Origin: Desulfobacteraceae bacterium | Lineage (GTDB): Bacteria; Desulfobacterota; Desulfobacteria; Desulfobacterales; BuS5 | Reading direction: 5' to 3' | Length of the DNA stretch: 9,438 bases | Assembly (NCBI GenBank): GCA_030592105.1 | Contig: JAUVKE010000075.1 | Coordinates: 1-9,438 of the forward strand | Shown: positions 6,342-9,438 of the stretch, piece by piece | Position numbering within the stretch: the first letter of the stretch is position 1 | Layout of the letters: each line of letters starts with the position of its first letter | Program-made: the position numbers and the translations under genes | Notes under the pieces: generated by a model | Told to the model about the DNA's origin: nothing | The model's database searches: none | Seen by the model: the letters and a program-made list of their open reading frames with translations, nothing else

Positions 6342-6929
6342 ATGGCTTATTATTCCTGTAAAAAAAATAATTTATTTTTTAAAATGTTTTTTGTTGTAAT
6401 TCTTTTATTAACTAAAAACATATATGCAGAAAATGCAAAAATAGAACTTTTGGATCAAAAATTAGCTGAGATAATATTGCTGCGCGAAAAAATTGATGAA
6501 AAAAGGCTTTTGTTCAATGATCTTCTTGTTAAAATTGAATCGGAAGAAAAGGGAATAATAAATGAAATTAAAGATCAACAAAAAACAATAAAAGCTGCGA
6601 GCTACAAAGATGCGATTAAAAATTCACGAATTTATTTTGACTTAAAACTTGTAAAAAAATTCCGTAAATATATTACACAAATCAATGAAAGACTGATATT
6701 TTTAAAAATAAGTGATGAAAATATAAAATTTTTATTTGAACAGGCCAATGATGATATTAAAATTGCACAAACATTAAATAATATAAAAATTGCTGAGTTT
6801 ATATCTAAAATAGATCATCTCGTAACCAGTATTTATATAAAGCTTGATAAAAAATTATTTTTTGATAATAAAATGCCGGTTGAAAGCGAAAAAAAAATCT
6901 GGGATAGAATAATAAGTAAGAACAGGTAG
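6342..6929 (+). CDS. Hypothetical secreted helical protein, unknown function
   Basis: I do not recognise this family. From the ATG at 6342 it is 195 aa: a positively charged N-terminus with Lys-Lys and Lys, a hydrophobic core MFFVVILLL, and a polar end TKNIYA before ENA, which together form a plausible signal peptide cleaved near residue 30. The mature part is rich in Lys, Ile, Glu and Asn and has almost no Pro or Gly, with long heptad-like stretches (for instance ELLDQKLAEIILLREKIDE), so a mostly alpha-helical, possibly coiled-coil periplasmic protein is expected. No Cys occurs after the signal region, so it is not a lipoprotein or heme protein. It has no strong Shine-Dalgarno, and starts at 6261 or 6384 remain possible. 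It is transcribed convergently with the ABC-F gene, only 21 bp apart, and is more AT-rich than its neighbours, which could mean transfer or relaxed selection. Confidence 0.7.
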   Translation: MAYYSCKKNNLFFKMFFVVILLLTKNIYAENAKIELLDQKLAEIILLREKIDEKRLLFNDLLVKIESEEKGIINEIKDQQKTIKAASYKDAIKNSRIYFDLKLVKKFRKYITQINERLIFLKISDENIKFLFEQANDDIKIAQTLNNIKIAEFISKIDHLVTSIYIKLDKKLFFDNKMPVESEKKIWDRIISKNR

Positions 6930-6950
6930 TTTTAAAAATTTATTTTAATA

Positions 6951-8945
6951 TCAATTATCTGAAGAGATAGATGTTTGAATAAGCTCCGCTTCAATTTTTT
7001 CAATTTTCGTCTGATTTTTTTCCCATTGCTCGTAAAGTTGAGTTGTTTTGCGGTCCATATCAGAATATTCTTTACTTCTTTTGGCAAAAGTATCCGGATT
7101 TTTATAAATGTCAGGATCTGCCAGTATCGTTTCGAGTTTGCTTTTTGAAGATTCAAGTTTTTCTATCTCTGTTTCCAGTTTTTTTATCATATTATTATAT
7201 GGTTTCAGGAGGAGCCTTTTTTCTTTGCGCAGGTTTGCCTGCTCCTGTTTGGCTTTTTTCCCGCGGGCCTTGCTGTTTGTGGTTTTTGATTTTGATAAAG
7301 AAGAGTTTAAAACAGGTTTGCCGGGGTGAGAATTTTTTGTTTCTGCAATTTTTGAAAGATAATAGGCAAGATTACCTTCATATAAAGTTGCTTTGTTGTT
7401 TTTTATTTCCAATACTTTGTTAATAAAATGATCCAGAAAGAAACGGTTGTGACTTACAATAATAATTGTGCCGTCATATTGGGCCAGGGCATCCTGAAGG
7501 ATCTCCTGTGATGTCATGTCAAGATGGTTTGTTGGTTCGTCCATGATAAGAAGGTTGGCAGGGGTTGCGATCATTTTCACAAGGGCAAGTCTGCTTTTTT
7601 CACCGCCGGACAGGACTTCTACTTTTTTGTTAACATCATCACCTTTGAAGAGAAAAGCACCCAAAAGAGAACGAAGCTGGGTTAAGGTTTTTTCTGAATT
7701 CATTTGTGAAATGGTATCAAAAACAGTACGTTCCGGGTCCAGCTCCTGGGCCTGATGCTGGCCAAAATAGGATATTGCAACATTATGACCAGAGTTAACT
7801 GTGCCGGAATTATGGGGGACAAGGCCTGCAAGAATTTTTACCAGAGTCGATTTTCCAGCACCGTTTATTCCTACTATTGCCAGTTTATCCCCCCGCTGGA
7901 GGTTGAAGGTTATTTTATTGAAAACAGGTTCTGCTCCATAGGATTTGGAAAGTCTGTTTACTTCAAGAGCCTTGCGTCCGCTTGAAGCAGCTGGGGGAAA
8001 TCGGAATGATATGTTCCGTTCAGTCTCTTCCAGCTGAATCAGTTCGATTTTTTCAAGTTGTTTGATCCGGCTTTGAACCTGTTTGGCTTTTGTGGATTTT
8101 GCCCGAAAACGATCGACAAAACGTTTGGTCTGCTCTATCATCGCCTGCTGGTTGGTGTAGGCAGCCCGTTGAATCTTAAGGCGCTGTTCTTTTTCAACCA
8201 GATATTTTGAATAGTTTCCTTTATAAACAGAGAGCCTGCCAAGACTTAGCTCCCATGTGATATTTGTCATATTATCCAGAAATGTTCTGTCGTGGGAAAC
8301 AATGATAATTGCCCCCTGGTAGGAGGCGAGAAAATCTTCAAGCCAGGTTAAAGACTCGATATCAAGATGGTTGGTTGGTTCATCAAGAAATAAAAAAGAG
8401 GGTGAAGCAAGGAGTTGCTTTGCAAGGGTTAAGCGCATAAGCCAGCCACCGCTCAGGGAATTGCAGTTACGGTTAAGGTCTGACTGTTTAAAACCTATTC
8501 CAGCAAGAATTTTTTCAATGGATGATCTGATATTGAAAAAAGCTGAATAATCCAGATCATGCTGTAATTTACCCTGACGCTGAAGAAGTTTTTTTGTATT
8601 TTCCGCACCAATTAATGGATCGGCCAGTTGAATATTGATTTTATCCAATTCTTTTTGTTTATTCAAAAGATCAGCAAAAACAGATTCAGCCTCTTCGTAT
8701 AAAGTTTTGCCGGATTTCAAGCTTGTTATTTCCTGGGGAAGATAACCACAGGTAGCCCCTTTTGGCTTTATAATACACCCTTTGTCTGATTTTTTTATTC
8801 CTGATAGTATTTTTAAAAGAGTTGATTTACCGGTTCCGTTTACACCGGCCAGGCCAATTCTGTCCTGGTTGTTTACTCTGCATGAAATATTATTGAATAA
8901 TTGTTTGGTACCATATTGAATGGTAAGATTGTTAATGGTAATCAT
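6951..8945 (-). CDS. ABC-F family ATPase (YheS/Uup-like)
   Basis: 664 aa with two ABC domains and no membrane segments. ABC-F proteins act in the cytoplasm, many on the ribosome at the E site, rather than as transporters. First domain: Walker A GVNGTGKST (34-42), signature LSGGW (164-168), Walker B FLFLDEPTNHLD (184-195), switch His218 in VSHDR. A linker with basic, helical character follows (about 240-320), matching the P-site tRNA interaction region. Second domain: Walker A GINGAGKST (359-367), YFGQHQ (393-398), LSGGEKSRLALVKM (445-458), LLIMDEPTNHLD (465-476), VSHNR (497-501). A Lys-rich tail with a coiled coil (about 565-655) ends the protein, as in YheS and Uup. The YFGQHQ segment and the coiled-coil tail favour YheS over EttA. 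All catalytic residues are present. It seems to be a single-gene unit. The start has a modest Shine-Dalgarno (AGG, 8953-8955). Confidence 0.93.
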   Translation of the reverse strand: MITINNLTIQYGTKQLFNNISCRVNNQDRIGLAGVNGTGKSTLLKILSGIKKSDKGCIIKPKGATCGYLPQEITSLKSGKTLYEEAESVFADLLNKQKELDKINIQLADPLIGAENTKKLLQRQGKLQHDLDYSAFFNIRSSIEKILAGIGFKQSDLNRNCNSLSGGWLMRLTLAKQLLASPSFLFLDEPTNHLDIESLTWLEDFLASYQGAIIIVSHDRTFLDNMTNITWELSLGRLSVYKGNYSKYLVEKEQRLKIQRAAYTNQQAMIEQTKRFVDRFRAKSTKAKQVQSRIKQLEKIELIQLEETERNISFRFPPAASSGRKALEVNRLSKSYGAEPVFNKITFNLQRGDKLAIVGINGAGKSTLVKILAGLVPHNSGTVNSGHNVAISYFGQHQAQELDPERTVFDTISQMNSEKTLTQLRSLLGAFLFKGDDVNKKVEVLSGGEKSRLALVKMIATPANLLIMDEPTNHLDMTSQEILQDALAQYDGTIIIVSHNRFFLDHFINKVLEIKNNKATLYEGNLAYYLSKIAETKNSHPGKPVLNSSLSKSKTTNSKARGKKAKQEQANLRKEKRLLLKPYNNMIKKLETEIEKLESSKSKLETILADPDIYKNPDTFAKRSKEYSDMDRKTTQLYEQWEKNQTKIEKIEAELIQTSISSDN

Positions 8946-9101
8946 TGAGGAACCTGGATATATTTAAAGGGTGGATCTGAGCAAAAAGTAAATTTATAAT
9001 TTTAATATGTTGAATCAACTTTTTAATTTTTTGGTGCTAATGGACAATCAGGGTTGTTAAATTTTTCATTTTTTTTTAATATGAACTGGATTATATGTTT
9101 T

Positions 9102-9121
9102 TGAGAAACCTCCCTTTCTCA
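9102..9121. repeat. Short hairpin TGAGAAA-N6-TTTCTCA
   Basis: Perfect 7-bp arms with a CCTCCC loop (GGGAGG on the minus strand). Neither strand has a T-run after the stem, so it is not a standard terminator. Confidence 0.4.
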
Positions 9122-9162
9122 GGGTTATGCACAGGTTGAGTCTGTAATTTTTTATTTTTGAC

Positions 9163-9209
9163 ATAAATATCAGAAAATGTTTTGATTTTCAATAAGTTCT
9201 GATATTTAT
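9163..9209. repeat. 13-bp perfect inverted repeat with 21-nt spacer
   Basis: Left arm ATAAATATCAGAA (9163-9175), right arm TTCTGATATTTAT (9197-9209). The arms are perfect and the pairing stops at both ends. There is no adjacent T-run in the right orientation for an intrinsic terminator on either strand. It sits between the ABC-F promoter region and the S23 relic, so it could be a terminator-like stem for an upstream plus-strand transcript, a regulator site, or the edge of a lost element. Confidence 0.55.
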
Positions 9210-9268
9210 TCATAAATTATATGTAACTATTCAGCTAAAGCGGCAAAGTCGCAGTTATCAGTTGCACT

Positions 9269-9273
9269 GGAGG
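9269..9273 (+). promoter_or_regulatory. Shine-Dalgarno of the S23-type relic
   Basis: GGAGG with 5 nt to a TTG start at 9279. The intact ribosome site in front of a truncated frame shows that a real gene once began here. Confidence 0.65.
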
Positions 9274-9278
9274 TTATT

Positions 9279-9383
9279 TTGAAATTTGAGGATTTGGAAG
9301 TATGGAAGAGGTCTTCACGATTATGTGCAGATTTGTATAAACATTTTTTTGCCAGGTTTCTGCAATATTCAAAAGGAAGATAA
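9279..9383 (+). pseudogene. Relic of a four-helix-bundle (S23 / 23S rRNA intervening-sequence type) protein
   Basis: A 34-codon frame from TTG at 9279 to TAA at 9381-9383. Codons 1-23 (LKFEDLEVWKRSSRLCADLY then KHF) are the unmistakable N-terminal helix of the S23/IVP four-helix-bundle family, normally about 115-125 aa. Codons 25-33 (ARFLQYSKG) resemble a segment from the middle of the same family, typically written as F.RFL..AKGS.GEL. The 35-45 residues usually found between them, including the conserved SIPSNIAEG-type motif, are missing, and everything after SKG is lost to a stop. This looks like an internal deletion followed by truncation. The relic is enclosed by a 13-bp inverted repeat and followed by ACTGAYA heptamers. 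It is too short to give a functional bundle. The family match is from memory of the consensus. Confidence 0.75.
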
Positions 9384-9403
9384 ATTAATATCGATATGCT
9401 TTT

Positions 9404-9431
9404 ACTGACAACCGACAACTGATAACTGATA
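9404..9431 (+). repeat. Tandem heptamer array ACTGAYA x4
   Basis: Four consecutive 7-bp units: ACTGACA, ACCGACA, ACTGATA, ACTGATA, with two variable positions. Short tandem heptamers of this kind occur between genes in several bacterial groups. The opposite orientation appears at 9252-9264, before the S23 relic. Confidence 0.75.
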
Positions 9432-9438
9432 CCATATA

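Larger units (their letters stand above)
8946..9278. other. AT-rich intergenic region with inverted repeats
   Basis: About 330 bp with no supportable gene. The ABC-F promoter should lie here on the minus strand. TTGATT at 9013-9018 followed 16 bp later by TAAATT is only a weak match. Two hairpin-forming sequences are listed separately (9102-9121 and 9163-9209). A single DnaA-box-like TTATGCACA occurs at 9125-9133. Confidence 0.5.
9252..9428. repeat. 13-bp inverted repeat enclosing the S23 relic
   Basis: CAGTTATCAGTTG at 9252-9264 and CAACTGATAACTG at 9416-9428 are perfect reverse complements, 151 bp apart, and frame the relic and its ribosome site. Both arms consist of the heptamer unit found in the right-hand array, so the inverted repeat may simply be the same repeat in two orientations rather than true element ends. 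Confidence 0.7.

Noticed and set aside
6930..6950. Bidirectional terminator between the convergent genes
   Set aside because: The 21-bp gap is AT-rich but shows no stem of useful length.
9008..9033. GTTGAATCAAC followed by T-runs as an intrinsic terminator
   Set aside because: The palindrome leaves almost no loop and a real hairpin would have only about three base pairs, with no plus-strand gene ending before it.
9125..9133. TTATGCACA, matching the DnaA-box consensus TTWTNCACA
   Set aside because: A single 9-mer match without further boxes, an AT-rich unwinding repeat or dnaA/dnaN genes nearby is expected by chance.
9227..9418. 63-codon open frame on the minus strand
   Set aside because: It lies antisense to the S23-type relic, has no family resemblance and no good ribosome site; the plus-strand frame matches a known family.
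1..9438. CRISPR array, tRNA or rRNA genes
   Set aside because: No regularly spaced direct repeats longer than the 7-bp heptamers and no cloverleaf or rRNA-like segments were seen on either strand.

Overview
The window looks like a chromosomal segment of an AT-rich, anaerobic, probably sulfate-reducing member of the Desulfobacterota (Desulfobacterales-like). The main reason is a minus-strand operon encoding an Rnf-type membrane electron-transfer complex led by a small tetraheme c-type cytochrome, an arrangement known from sulfate reducers. A remnant of a four-helix-bundle (S23-type) gene next to ACTGAYA heptamers would also fit. The taxonomic call is inference; no rRNA or marker gene is present.

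Layout, in window coordinates. Positions 1-4506 (minus strand, read right to left) hold tetraheme cytochrome c, rnfC, rnfD, rnfG, rnfE, rnfA and the first 18 codons of rnfB, which runs off the left edge. The six rnf genes abut, overlap or are separated by 10 bp or less, and several Shine-Dalgarno sites lie on or over the upstream stop codon, so this is one translationally coupled operon. Positions 4507-4887 are an AT-rich leader that should hold the operon promoter. Positions 4888-6048 (minus) encode a class I PLP aminotransferase. Positions 6342-6929 (plus) encode an AT-rich, secreted, helical protein of unknown function. Positions 6951-8945 (minus) encode an ABC-F ATPase of the YheS/Uup type. 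Positions 8946-9438 are mostly non-coding and hold inverted repeats, a 34-codon relic of an S23-type gene and a tandem heptamer array.

The most interesting part is the Rnf operon. The RnfC-like protein keeps both [4Fe-4S] motifs and its N-terminal domain, but every recognisable element of the flavin/NADH site (the GLGGAGFPT loop, the NAAECEP segment and the QNVGTA segment of E. coli RsxC) is replaced. RnfD has Tyr at the position where the SGAT motif carries the FMN-accepting Thr. RnfG keeps SGAT, and RnfA and RnfE keep the cysteines expected to hold the intramembrane iron-sulfur cluster. With the cytochrome in the operon, this suggests a complex that has lost the NADH branch and passes ferredoxin electrons through RnfB, RnfA/E and RnfG to a periplasm-facing cytochrome, analogous to the Rnf of Methanosarcina acetivorans with MmcA. 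That is a hypothesis from motif loss. Whether relatives share these substitutions cannot be judged from the window alone.
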